IMG/VR virus record: IMGVR_UViG_3300043786_000604
Location: 1-35,554 of that record
Origin: a virus
Reading direction: 5' to 3' (one strand)
Length of the DNA stretch: 35,554 bases
The notes under the pieces were generated by a model. It was not told the DNA's origin and did not search any database. It saw only the letters and a program-made list of their open reading frames with translations. This document shows positions 1 to 7,595 of the stretch, piece after piece (the first letter of the stretch is position 1; the number at the start of each line of letters is the position of its first letter). A program made the translations under genes and the position numbers.

Positions 1-211
1 CACGTTCTACGATGCAACAATTAGCTCTGGCACTGCTAATATAGATGCTAATTTACTAACTAACACCAGCACATTCTATAATGCTACTGTTACTGCTGGC
101 GCTGTTACCATATCGGCTGACCTGCTCAGCAACGCTAATACATTCTACAATGCTGTTGTGTCCATTGGCGACACTATTGTTGCAGACTTATACACAAATA
201 ACAGTACAATT
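1..211. repeat. Left copy of terminal overlap (circular closure)
   Basis: These 211 bases match 35344-35554 with a constant offset of 35,343 and two differences: C at 127 versus T at 35470, and T at 188 versus C at 35531. Both differences fall in leucine codons (CTC/CTT and TTA/CTA) of the tail gene and are synonymous. The offset is divisible by three, so the gene stays in frame across the junction. A circularly permuted or circular genome map is the simplest reading. A direct terminal repeat inside a gene, or collapse of a tandemly repetitive tail gene, remains possible. Confidence 0.93.
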
Positions 212-751
212 TACAACGCAGTAGTTAGCGCTGGGACTGTTAATATAACAGCAAACTTATTAACCAATACCGCTACTATTTACCTGCCTACCGTAACCCA
301 GCTAGTCGATACGATTGTTGCTGATAGGCTAAATAACATTAGCGTTATTTACTTGCCTACCTTAACAGGTGGTTCTACCGCTCCTACAGACACATCCGAT
401 ATTCTCGATAAAGGGTTACGAAAACGCAAAAAACGCAAATCTCAAGAAGAGATTGATGAAGAAAATATAGCGGCTCAAATACTAAAGGCTAGACAAGGCA
501 AGCAGCAAAAATACGAAGAACCAAAAAAGCAATTTAATCTTAACTTAAAAGCTAAGTTAGAATCAGACACGCCAGTCGAAAACATCGTTACAGAAGTTGC
601 TGAAGAGATATTGCCCAGCATACCGTTTACTTCAGAAATGCAGCAAGAAATTAGCGGTATTTTACAAGCCTATCAACAAAAGCTAAAACAGCAGCGTCGG
701 GGCCGTCAATTACAAGCGTTAATGTTAATGGCAACAATGGATGACGAATGA
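2..751 (+). CDS. C-terminal part of LamG-type tail/adhesin protein (5' end lies at 34523-35554)
   Basis: The reading frame is open from the window edge and continues the gene starting at 34523. Joined at the 35,343-base offset it gives about 523 residues. This part begins with repeats of 22-23 residues around the pattern NLLTNTSTFYNATVTAG, ending near base 365. A hinge and a basic K/R-rich stretch (KGLRKRKKRK) follow, then a charged, probably helical coiled-coil tail rich in K, E and Q. An ATG at 158 lies inside the repeats and has no reason to be the true start. The stop overlaps the next ATG by four bases (ATGA). The role as an exposed virion or tail protein is inferred from the LamG-like N-terminus and the neighbours. 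Confidence 0.85.
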   Translation, partial: TFYDATISSGTANIDANLLTNTSTFYNATVTAGAVTISADLLSNANTFYNAVVSIGDTIVADLYTNNSTIYNAVVSAGTVNITANLLTNTATIYLPTVTQLVDTIVADRLNNISVIYLPTLTGGSTAPTDTSDILDKGLRKRKKRKSQEEIDEENIAAQILKARQGKQQKYEEPKKQFNLNLKAKLESDTPVENIVTEVAEEILPSIPFTSEMQQEISGILQAYQQKLKQQRRGRQLQALMLMATMDDE

Positions 752-1071
752 GCAAATACAAACTATTTCAATACTGTCCTGTTAAACAAAAAGTAGTTCC
801 TATTGAAGAAGTACAAAAACGAGTACAGTCAAATGCCAGAGACTTGTTTATACAAGACGAAATGAAACCAACGCGAAATCCGTTGAATCCAAGAGAAATT
901 TATACTAGCAAATCAAAGCTCAGAGCGGCTTACAGAGCTGTCGGAGCTGTCGAAGTTGGCGATGCTTACGATAGGGGATATGTACCTGAAAAGGAAACAA
1001 ACCGACCTACGAAAGAATTGATCAACAAAATGAAAAACGCCGTAATAGAAAGGTTAAACAATGGAAGATAA
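748..1071 (+). CDS. Conserved small phage protein between tail gene and scaffold
   Basis: This encodes 107 residues, is basic overall, and is not assigned to a named family. It starts at an ATG overlapping the previous stop (ATGA), and its end overlaps the scaffold-like gene by 11 bases, so it sits in a translationally coupled head-gene operon. There is no signal peptide or membrane segment. The repeated Y-D/R/K pattern near residues 60-80 and the basic C-terminus could suit a minor virion or assembly role, but this is only context. The function is unknown. Confidence 0.8.
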   Translation: MSKYKLFQYCPVKQKVVPIEEVQKRVQSNARDLFIQDEMKPTRNPLNPREIYTSKSKLRAAYRAVGAVEVGDAYDRGYVPEKETNRPTKELINKMKNAVIERLNNGR

Positions 1072-2116
1072 CATTCAAGATGTAGAAACTAATGATGTTG
1101 CTGAAAATAAAACAGAAAAAGAGTTTTCGTTACGCGCCAGTTTAAAACAACAGTTGCGTGAGCGCAGCGATGATGAAGAACCAACAAGTTCCGCAGATGA
1201 CTCCGCACAAGAAGTAAGTGCAGAATTTCATCAAACTCCAACCGCCGACACTGCTACTCAAGCCGTCGTGGAAAGACCGGCCTTGGTCCCGCCCAGTGAT
1301 ATGAACGCTGCCGAAAGGGATGCGTATCTTAATCCAACTTCTGCCAATGCGCATATATTACAGCAATATCTTAATAGACGTGCGTATGAGACTAGAACAC
1401 AATACGACCGAAAGATGCAGGAGGTCAATCAATTAAAACAGCAGACTAGCGCTGTTTATGACGCTATTAGCAAGTATGAAAATGAATATGCTAGGGAGGG
1501 TATTAGTTTAAGCGATATAGCAACACGTTCAATAGCCTGGGACAAGGCTATGAAACAAGACCCAGTAGGCACTGCGTTGGAATGGCTAGAATCATATGGA
1601 GTGAGCGTAGAAGATTTAACTGGGTATGCGCACCAATACCAACAACCGTATCAGCCACAGGCCGAATACCTAACCAGAGAGGATGCGGAGCGGATAGCAG
1701 CGGAAAAGTTAGAGTCTATACAGCAGGAGCAGGATAAAAAGGCTCTTGAGATGTATAACCAGCGTGTCGTAGAATTGTTTATGAATACCAAGCCACTGTT
1801 TAAGGACCCAGAAACAGCCGCACAATTAGAGGCTGAAATGGCTCCAGTGGTTCAGGCGCTCAACTCCACCGGACGATATAGTTCGGCAGAACAAGTGCTA
1901 GAAACCGCTTATAACTATGTGGTTAATGGTAATCCGGCCTTCTCCGGTATCGTCCAAAAGATGACCACAGGGCCAGCGGTACAAAAGCAGCAAGCCATTA
2001 CACAAAAGGCTAAACAAGCTGCAAAAAGCATATCTGGCTCTGCGGGAAGCGGAACTCCCAGGATAAAATCGAACTCATTACGGGATAACCTGGAGCGGCG
2101 CTTTAAAGGCGAATAG
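1061..2116 (+). CDS. Putative capsid scaffolding protein
   Basis: The 351-residue product is strongly acidic at the N-terminus (about residues 1-70, rich in E and D). Glutamine-rich helical and coiled-coil stretches follow (about 100-140 and 200-235), and the C-terminus is basic (last ~20 residues with several R and K). Acidic helical proteins with a basic C-terminal helix directly upstream of the major capsid gene are typical phage scaffolds, whose C-terminus binds the shell. The position, 40 bases before the capsid gene, supports this. No protease signature is visible. The assignment rests on composition and synteny, not a recognised catalytic motif. Confidence 0.72.
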   Translation: MEDNIQDVETNDVAENKTEKEFSLRASLKQQLRERSDDEEPTSSADDSAQEVSAEFHQTPTADTATQAVVERPALVPPSDMNAAERDAYLNPTSANAHILQQYLNRRAYETRTQYDRKMQEVNQLKQQTSAVYDAISKYENEYAREGISLSDIATRSIAWDKAMKQDPVGTALEWLESYGVSVEDLTGYAHQYQQPYQPQAEYLTREDAERIAAEKLESIQQEQDKKALEMYNQRVVELFMNTKPLFKDPETAAQLEAEMAPVVQALNSTGRYSSAEQVLETAYNYVVNGNPAFSGIVQKMTTGPAVQKQQAITQKAKQAAKSISGSAGSGTPRIKSNSLRDNLERRFKGE

Positions 2117-2124
2117 CAATTTAG

Positions 2125-2152
2125 GTTATCCCCAAACTGTATAAGGGATAAC
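2125..2152 (+). promoter_or_regulatory. Hairpin overlapping the capsid gene ribosome binding site
   Basis: GTTATCCC (2125-2132) pairs perfectly with GGGATAAC (2145-2152) around a 12-base loop. The likely Shine-Dalgarno AAGGGA (2143-2148) of the capsid gene at 2157 lies partly in the 3' arm, so folding would mask the ribosome site. It may instead be an RNA-processing or stability hairpin. No U-tract follows, so it is not a classic terminator. Confidence 0.6.
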
Positions 2153-2156
2153 TAAA

Positions 2157-3113
2157 ATGGCTAACATTGAAGAAGCATTGGTAGCTACCCTCTGGGATCA
2201 GTCGGATGAAGTTGCCGATCTTGTGTTGCATCACAATCCGGTTACATCTGTACTTGACGAGAAGGGTCGCGTAAAAAAAGTAGAAGGTGGATACGAACTC
2301 CGTAAGCCTGTCATGTATAATGACGCTACGGTAGGCGGATTTTACCAAGGATACCAGTCATTTGACTTGGCATCTATTGATGACCTAACAGCGTTTCGAT
2401 TTCAGATCAAGCAGTGCTATGAGCCTGTTGCTATGAACGGACGTGAGCGACGTGCTAACCGAGGAGAGGCCAAAATGTTGGATCTCGCCGAGGAGAAGAT
2501 GGACGCAGCAATTAAGCGTTTGAAGAATACCGTTTCTACCTCTCTTCGTGGAGACGGAACAGGCTTCGGCGGTCTTGAGTTTGACGGTATCAAGAAGACA
2601 GTTTCGACTTCGCCTTCATCTGGTACATACGGTGGAATTGACCGTGTTAACAACTCATGGGCGCGTAACTACGCTACGAACGTAACGCTTACAGCGTCAA
2701 ACGTACAGGAGACTATCACCGATGTAATCAGCCGCCTAACCCGTGGTAGTGAGGCACCGGATCTTGGTCTTATGGATCGTACAGCATGGAAGTTCCTTCA
2801 TAGCTCGCTAACGGCAATTCAGCGTATTCAGCTTCCTACAAAGAAGGCTGTAGCTGGTTTCCGTACACTTGCTTATGACGGCGTAGACTTCGTGTTTGAC
2901 GGTGGTTATGGGTCAAGCGTTCTTGAGACTAATTCGTGTCGTCTGCTTAACACAGACTACTTTACGTTTGATCTCATCCGTGGCGCTGACTTCAAGCCTC
3001 TAGCACCAACAATGGATCGTCCGATTGATCAGGATGCTTTCTTCACGGTTATTATCGTTGAAGGGAACCTCTGCTGTTCAGCTCCGGCTCTCCAGGGTGT
3101 TATTTACGCTTAA
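2157..3113 (+). CDS. Major capsid protein
   Basis: The 318-residue protein builds the icosahedral shell. It resembles the phage capsid family with an N-terminal pattern like EALVATLWDQSDEVADLVLHHNP, a central GDGTGFGGLEFDGIKK segment (about residues 135-150) and a GGIDRVNNSWARN segment (about 158-170). An HK97-like fold is usual for such tailed-phage proteins but is inferred here. It lies after the scaffold-like gene and before a small decoration-type gene, the standard order. Codons here (many CGT, CTT, ACG choices) look more biased than in the neighbours, as expected for the most expressed gene. The ATG at 2157 is preceded by AAGGGA. Confidence 0.9.
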   Translation: MANIEEALVATLWDQSDEVADLVLHHNPVTSVLDEKGRVKKVEGGYELRKPVMYNDATVGGFYQGYQSFDLASIDDLTAFRFQIKQCYEPVAMNGRERRANRGEAKMLDLAEEKMDAAIKRLKNTVSTSLRGDGTGFGGLEFDGIKKTVSTSPSSGTYGGIDRVNNSWARNYATNVTLTASNVQETITDVISRLTRGSEAPDLGLMDRTAWKFLHSSLTAIQRIQLPTKKAVAGFRTLAYDGVDFVFDGGYGSSVLETNSCRLLNTDYFTFDLIRGADFKPLAPTMDRPIDQDAFFTVIIVEGNLCCSAPALQGVIYA

Positions 3114-3129
3114 TAAGGAGGGATAGAGT

Positions 3130-3615
3130 ATGTCACAGGTAGGATCATTTGGAGTTAATTTTAAGAAAACCTTTACAGGCACAGAGTCGCCGGTTCCGGC
3201 TACTTTGATGACTGTTGGTTCGCTGCCAGAAGGTGAGTTTGTATTCGTACAGGCTGACGGAGCTATTGACCAGTACGGTTTCGTTAAAATCGAAGCTGAT
3301 GGCCAGGCTGCTATGCTTACGACTACAAACGCTGGTTCTCAGGGGCTTCTTGTCGGCGTAGCTCAGGTAGCTGCTGCTGATAACGAGTACCTTTGGGTAT
3401 GGGTTGGCGGTCTAAACGGCGGTGGAGCTGGTAAGGGAATTCGAGGCAAACTAGCAGCTTCATACGTTGCTAAGGCTAACCTGTTTACCACTGCAACTGC
3501 TGGCGTGGCTGATGACGCTTCAACAACTAAGATTTCTTATGTTGTTGGACTTACAACTAACACGGGAGCAGCAGCAGTTGAGTTGTTCTCTGTTGGACAT
3601 CTGAAGGTAAACTAA
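3130..3615 (+). CDS. Putative capsid decoration/cement protein
   Basis: The 161-residue product is rich in G, A, V and T with almost no Cys or charge clusters, consistent with an all-beta virion protein. It starts 16 bases after the capsid stop with a strong AAGGAGGG site at 3116-3123, so both are made from one transcript. The repeated turn pattern (DGA-DQYG, EADGQAAM) resembles small capsid-stabilising proteins found just downstream of capsid genes. A stable hairpin follows the stop. A head-tail or portal-proximal role cannot be excluded. Confidence 0.68.
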   Translation: MSQVGSFGVNFKKTFTGTESPVPATLMTVGSLPEGEFVFVQADGAIDQYGFVKIEADGQAAMLTTTNAGSQGLLVGVAQVAAADNEYLWVWVGGLNGGGAGKGIRGKLAASYVAKANLFTTATAGVADDASTTKISYVVGLTTNTGAAAVELFSVGHLKVN

Positions 3616-3621
3616 CCTAAT

Positions 3622-3643
3622 AGGGGGGTAGCAATACCCCCCT
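3622..3643 (+). terminator. GNRA-loop hairpin after decoration gene (weak terminator or processing site)
   Basis: The perfect 9-bp stem AGGGGGGTA (3622-3630) / TACCCCCCT (3635-3643) closes a GCAA tetraloop and is followed by AATTTA. The U-tract is weak, so partial termination, RNA 3'-end protection or processing is more likely than full stop. A close sibling occurs at 4069-4094. Confidence 0.7.
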
Positions 3644-3658
3644 AATTTATGAGGATTT

Positions 3659-4063
3659 ATGCCATTACTAACTGATTTAATTGGTTTGGGTATGCCTCCT
3701 GAACATGCAAGCGTTTTATCTGGCTTTACCGTTTCTTCTGCTCCGAGTCTAACTTCGAGCGGAACACTAACGGCAGCAGGTACTAACCTTGCTACGGCAT
3801 TGGCGCTAACATCATTTTTGAATTTCGTAGGAACTACAGGTGCAGGTACAGGAGTTAAACTTCCTGATGCGCCAATAGGAACTATTGTAGTAGTTCAAAA
3901 CAATGGTGCTAACGCTCTTAACGTATTTCCGCACGATGCCACAGGTACACTTAACGGTGGAACTGCTGGCGCTGCGGTAACTTGCGCTGCTGCCGCTGGT
4001 AACATTTGCATTCGCCGGTCTGCTACAGATTGGATGGTGTATGTTGTTGCTAAGGAAGCATAA
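3659..4063 (+). CDS. Small G/A/T-rich virion protein, unknown
   Basis: The 134-residue product has a short leader (residues 1-25) followed by alternating small and beta-branched residues (TSSGTLTAAGTNLATAL, then IVVVQNNGANALNVFPH), which suggests a beta-sandwich. Comparable proteins sit in structural clusters of many tailed phages, with no assigned role. It lies between two near-identical GNRA-loop hairpins, so its mRNA may be an isolated, protected cistron. A GAGG site (3650-3653) precedes the ATG. Confidence 0.72.
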   Translation: MPLLTDLIGLGMPPEHASVLSGFTVSSAPSLTSSGTLTAAGTNLATALALTSFLNFVGTTGAGTGVKLPDAPIGTIVVVQNNGANALNVFPHDATGTLNGGTAGAAVTCAAAAGNICIRRSATDWMVYVVAKEA

Positions 4064-4068
4064 CTAGC

Positions 4069-4094
4069 GGGGGGAGCAATCCCCCCTATTTTTT
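4069..4094 (+). terminator. Rho-independent terminator with GCAA loop
   Basis: The 7-bp G/C stem GGGGGGA (4069-4075) / TCCCCCC (4080-4086) has a GCAA loop and is followed by TATTTTTT (4087-4094). It looks like a true intrinsic terminator, probably leaky because structural genes continue downstream on the same strand. Confidence 0.82.
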
Positions 4095-4103
4095 AGGTGA
4101 TTT

Positions 4104-4361
4104 ATGCCAGATTTTACCCCAACCAACCCAGGCGCATTATTCCCAGCTTCAAAACTAACCGCAGTTACGCCAAGCAATTCTACCGTATTAACTGGCGTTA
4201 GGGCCGTATGGGTAGGCGGTGCGGGAGACATAGCAATTATGGCAGTAGATGATTCGGCTGCTGTAACTTTTACTGTTCCATCGGGAACTATGCTTCCCGT
4301 GTTTGCTAAGCGAATTATGGCAACAGGAACCAGTGCCACTAACATTGTAGCTTTGTATTAG
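4104..4361 (+). CDS. Small structural protein resembling phage spike-base family
   Basis: The 85-residue product is hydrophobic and Val/Ala/Thr-rich with the pattern GVRAVWVGGAGDIAIMAVDD and VPSGTMLPVFAKRI. The general design resembles short proteins described as spike base proteins in gene-transfer-agent and phage clusters. The resemblance comes from memory of the family and was not checked by search. It is probably virion-associated. AGGTG at 4095-4099 serves as ribosome site. Confidence 0.68.
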   Translation: MPDFTPTNPGALFPASKLTAVTPSNSTVLTGVRAVWVGGAGDIAIMAVDDSAAVTFTVPSGTMLPVFAKRIMATGTSATNIVALY

Positions 4362-4368
4362 GGACTAT

Positions 4369-4449
4369 ATGGGAATTAGTATAAGCGTTACGCCAGTACT
4401 ACCGCCGCCGGTACAGCATCCAGAACCGATACCAGTACCGCCGGAATAA
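4369..4449 (+). CDS. Possible 26-residue proline-rich microprotein
   Basis: The frame runs ATG to TAA with AGGGA five bases upstream. Nine of the 26 residues are proline, with P-V/I-P repeats near the end. It begins seven bases after the previous stop. The size is too small for confident calling. Support comes from the ribosome site, tight spacing and unusual composition. Confidence 0.4.
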   Translation: MGISISVTPVLPPPVQHPEPIPVPPE

Positions 4450-4459
4450 AGGTGCTAAA

Positions 4460-4504
4460 TATAGGATTGTAGTGTTATAAGTTGCTTATAACCTTAATCC
4501 TATA
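4460..4504 (+). promoter_or_regulatory. Long two-part stem-loop before the gene at 4517
   Basis: The outer stem TATAGGATT (4460-4468) pairs with AATCCTATA (4496-4504), and the inner stem GTTATAAG (4474-4481) pairs with CTTATAAC (4485-4492) over a TTG loop. AAGGAG (4504-4509) of the next gene begins at the foot of the hairpin. It is likely an mRNA processing or translation-control element. There is no U-tract. Confidence 0.65.
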
Positions 4505-4516
4505 AGGAGATAATTT

Positions 4517-5188
4517 ATGCCGCAAATCGATTGGAATAGTATAATAAATGGGGCATCTCAGCCCAAAAAGCGCTACGCAGGAGCTAATGTTCGCTTTTTT
4601 TATGCTTACAATGAAAACGAAGAAAAATCCCTAAGAGAAGGGCGTCCGATATTTGATGAAATACCTTCAATTAGTATTCAGTGGCCTGGTGGGGATGAGA
4701 CTGTTAGGCGTATAGAGCAGCAAGATATTAACGAATACCCTGAGCTTTACGCTAGATTTAAAGCTGGTTCTGAGCCAGTAACAGAGGGTACTCCATTGGC
4801 AGAATGGCCAATGATGACCGGCTCCGCTATGCGAGAGCTTCAATACCTTGGATTTAAGACGGTAGAGCAGCTTGCTAATGCTTCTGATGAGGCTAAACGC
4901 AAGCTAGGTACTTTGTCTAGGTTCGCTAAGTTGGCTAAGGAATGGCTGGATGCTGCCAATTCTAGCCAAAACGAGGTAGCTAAATTAAAGCACCTTCTTG
5001 AGCGCGAACAGGAGAGGACAGCAAAACTAGAACATAAAGTAGAGCTACTTCTTCAGCGTGTCGAAGCCAATGAAGGCACAGACTTGCGCTCAGAACGAAA
5101 GGAGGTGATCCCGTTCACCGAGGCCGAAGGGGAGGATAGTTTTACCGACGATGAGCCTAAAAGAAGGGGGCGACCTAGAAAGGTATGA
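4517..5188 (+). CDS. Head-associated hypothetical protein with coiled coil and basic tail
   Basis: The 223-residue product has a mixed N-terminal domain, a central helical part containing QYLGFKTVEQLANAS (about 112-126) that resembles a helix-hairpin-helix-like module, a coiled coil (about 150-190, leucine and charged heptads) and a C-terminus ending in RRGRPRK, an AT-hook-like motif. It starts after a strong AAGGAG site and overlaps the adaptor gene by four bases (ATGA). Proteins of this layout occur in structural modules of short-tailed phages with no fixed function. Tail assembly or DNA contact is speculation. Confidence 0.75.
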   Translation: MPQIDWNSIINGASQPKKRYAGANVRFFYAYNENEEKSLREGRPIFDEIPSISIQWPGGDETVRRIEQQDINEYPELYARFKAGSEPVTEGTPLAEWPMMTGSAMRELQYLGFKTVEQLANASDEAKRKLGTLSRFAKLAKEWLDAANSSQNEVAKLKHLLEREQERTAKLEHKVELLLQRVEANEGTDLRSERKEVIPFTEAEGEDSFTDDEPKRRGRPRKV

Positions 5189-6048
5189 GCATAGCCACGG
5201 TTATACAGAACGTAGCTGATGAAGCAGGGTACACTGTAGAATCTAACATTTTTACTTCTACAGAAACGACAACTAAGCAACTGCTTGCTATAGCTCAACG
5301 TATTAACCGTGACATATTTGAAGCGTATCCGTGGCCTAAATGTTACGCTTCAGGCTCAATAACGCTGGTAGCAGGTCAGGCCACTTATGCCCTACCAGCA
5401 GCTTTTAGCCATTATCAATACGACACTTTTTGGAATCAGAGCACTAGATGGCGAGTTATTGGGCCTATCTCCGAGCAGGATTGGGCACAGATTCAAGGCT
5501 ACGGTCTAATGCCAACAATATACCAGCGGTTTCAGATCCGAGGTATGTCCAATAACGAGTTGCTAATTAACCCTACTCCTACAGCAGCTAATGCCGGTCA
5601 AATTCTTATATTTGAGTATATAGCTGATAGAAGCGTAAAGCCGGTTAATTGGACCGCCTCTACGTCTTTTGCAGCTAATGCCTATTGTTTTAATAACGGC
5701 AACTACTACCAGACGACCGCTGGAGGCACTACAGGGGCCACAGCACCAACGCATACAAGCGGAAGTGTGTCAGATGGTGGCGTAACATGGGCGTATTACA
5801 ACGGGCCCTATAGCTCGTTTTTAGCCAATACAGATACCAGCATTTTTAACGACAAGTTGGTAGAGCAAGGGATTTTAGAAAGGTTTGCGCAGATACATGG
5901 TTTAGAAGGGGTTAGGCCATTATTTGACCAGCAGTTGCATGAAGAATTCAGCCGCACTAAGGCAGGGCAAGTTATTTATGCTGCTGGTGAATACAGGCCG
6001 TTACAATTTGCAAGAAGTGGAGTAGCAGCGTTTGGGACGTGGATATAA
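5185..6048 (+). CDS. Head-tail adaptor (gp4/tail tubular A-like) with inserted beta module
   Basis: The 287-residue product would join portal and tail nozzle. The N-terminal helical start (VADEAGYT, RINRDIFEAYPWP) and the GQATYALPAAF beta segment resemble podovirus adaptor proteins. Residues ~155-205 carry an inserted module, SFAANAYCFNNGNYYQTTAGGTTG through GGVTWAYY, which resembles small carbohydrate-binding-like repeats seen in other phage tail proteins. The C-terminal helix returns to the adaptor pattern. The stop shares one base with the next ATG (TAATG). Confidence 0.75.
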   Translation: MSIATVIQNVADEAGYTVESNIFTSTETTTKQLLAIAQRINRDIFEAYPWPKCYASGSITLVAGQATYALPAAFSHYQYDTFWNQSTRWRVIGPISEQDWAQIQGYGLMPTIYQRFQIRGMSNNELLINPTPTAANAGQILIFEYIADRSVKPVNWTASTSFAANAYCFNNGNYYQTTAGGTTGATAPTHTSGSVSDGGVTWAYYNGPYSSFLANTDTSIFNDKLVEQGILERFAQIHGLEGVRPLFDQQLHEEFSRTKAGQVIYAAGEYRPLQFARSGVAAFGTWI

Positions 6049-7595
6049 TGCAAGAGCCAGATATTGTTAAAAGAGATGCGCAAGCATATTACCAGTGGTT
6101 ACGCTCTCAGCGTATTCCAGGCGCACAAGCCTATCAAATGGTAATTCAGCGATTTGGTGAGCCAAAAAGCCAAGGTGATTTAGCAGCAGAACGACAAAAA
6201 GCAGCAGAAAATGCTGGTTTAGCTCAAGCAGGTGGCGCGGTAGCTGGAACTCTAGGTACTGCGTATTTGTATAATCAACTTACTACACCTTCAACGCCGC
6301 AAACTCCACCGACGACGCAACCACAGCTACCGGATGGTGGAAGTTTAACTATAAATCGGCCAGTACCACCGCCAACTGCAACTGTAGATGGTTCCGGCGC
6401 GACTGTTGATTTAGGCGGAGCAACACCTAAAGTAATTAGCTCCAAAGGTGGCATGTCTACCGTTCAAACGCCTACTGGAGTGCAAAACGTACCCACAGAA
6501 TCATTAAACGATCCAAGTTTTTGGAACGCTGTAGATTGGACTCAAGTAGCTCAAGGCGGTTTAGCCTTGGCTCAAATGTATGGCGCTTATAAATCATATC
6601 AAAGCGGCGATAAGATGGGTGCAGGAATTACCGGCGCTGCTGCCGCTGGTAACTTAGCTGCTTCAGGCGCTTTGGGCTCTAGTGTAGCAGGAGGGGCGAG
6701 TAGTGCTTTAGGTGGCTATCTAATTCCTGGTTTAAATCTTGCAGCAGGTGTGTACGGCGGTTATCAAACTGCTGAAGCACTTAGCGATATGGCCGCCGGT
6801 TCAAAGCGAACTAGAAGCGGTGTTATTGGAGGGGCAAGTTCTGGAGCTGCCATAGGTGGTGCTATAGGAAGTATAGTCCCTGGCGCTGGAACTGCTATTG
6901 GAGCTGGAGTAGGAGCAGTGGTTGGCGCTATTGCTGGTGCTGCTGGATCATACTTTGGTAGCTCTAAAGGCGCAGGACAAATGCAGCGCGATGCCGTTAG
7001 AAACGTCCTAAAAGACAACGGACTTATTGACGAAAATTATCAAGGCACACTTGCTGACGGTACTAAAACAGATTTTGGTCAGGATGGCAGCAAGTTAAAT
7101 ACAAAGGCCATGATGAAATTATCAGAAGAACAACCTGCCGCTTATGAAACAGCAAAACAGTTAGGAGATGCCCTAGCTGCTTCTTATGGATTTGTTGGCA
7201 CTAAAGCATCATCATTAGCGCGAATGTATGTGCGAGGTGCTTTAGCTAATGCCAATAACGATCCGAAAATTGCTATGGCTAATATGCAACATTTTGCCAA
7301 ACAACAAGGCATTGGTTTTGATCAACTTAAAACAAGTTTAGACCAAGCAAAAGCTGATAATCGAATTAGCGATAGTCAATATAATTCTCTGCTTACTTAT
7401 TCGCAGCAATTAACCGGCGCTAGTGCCTCTCCATTAAATGTAGCTGCTCCAATAGCTAGACCAGAAAAAGGTGAGGTTGGGCGACAATCGGCAGGATTAT
7501 ATCGTGATGATCAAGGAAAGTTAATTCGTGCGTCATCTCGACGACAGGCATTAGAAACTGCGTACAGTAAAACTAAAGAAAAGGAAAAGAAATAA
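6048..7595 (+). CDS. Internal virion/ejection protein with glycine-zipper segments
   Basis: The product has 515 residues from the ATG at 6048, which overlaps the previous TAA by one base. A GTG at 6039 is possible but less likely. After an N-terminal helix (QAYQMVIQRFGEP) and a P/T-rich linker come long Gly/Ala runs (about residues 170-310) with G-xxx-G zippers such as AIGAGVGAVVGAIAGAAG, which could insert into membranes. The C-terminal half is helical, ending in a lysine-rich tail. This composition and its place after the adaptor gene match ejection proteins that form a DNA channel through the host envelope. No enzyme motif is seen. Confidence 0.72.
   Translation: MQEPDIVKRDAQAYYQWLRSQRIPGAQAYQMVIQRFGEPKSQGDLAAERQKAAENAGLAQAGGAVAGTLGTAYLYNQLTTPSTPQTPPTTQPQLPDGGSLTINRPVPPPTATVDGSGATVDLGGATPKVISSKGGMSTVQTPTGVQNVPTESLNDPSFWNAVDWTQVAQGGLALAQMYGAYKSYQSGDKMGAGITGAAAAGNLAASGALGSSVAGGASSALGGYLIPGLNLAAGVYGGYQTAEALSDMAAGSKRTRSGVIGGASSGAAIGGAIGSIVPGAGTAIGAGVGAVVGAIAGAAGSYFGSSKGAGQMQRDAVRNVLKDNGLIDENYQGTLADGTKTDFGQDGSKLNTKAMMKLSEEQPAAYETAKQLGDALAASYGFVGTKASSLARMYVRGALANANNDPKIAMANMQHFAKQQGIGFDQLKTSLDQAKADNRISDSQYNSLLTYSQQLTGASASPLNVAAPIARPEKGEVGRQSAGLYRDDQGKLIRASSRRQALETAYSKTKEKEKK

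Noticed and set aside
6039-6050. GTG start for the ejection protein
   Set aside because: The ATG at 6048 shares a base with the preceding stop (TAATG), a pattern repeated in this operon.
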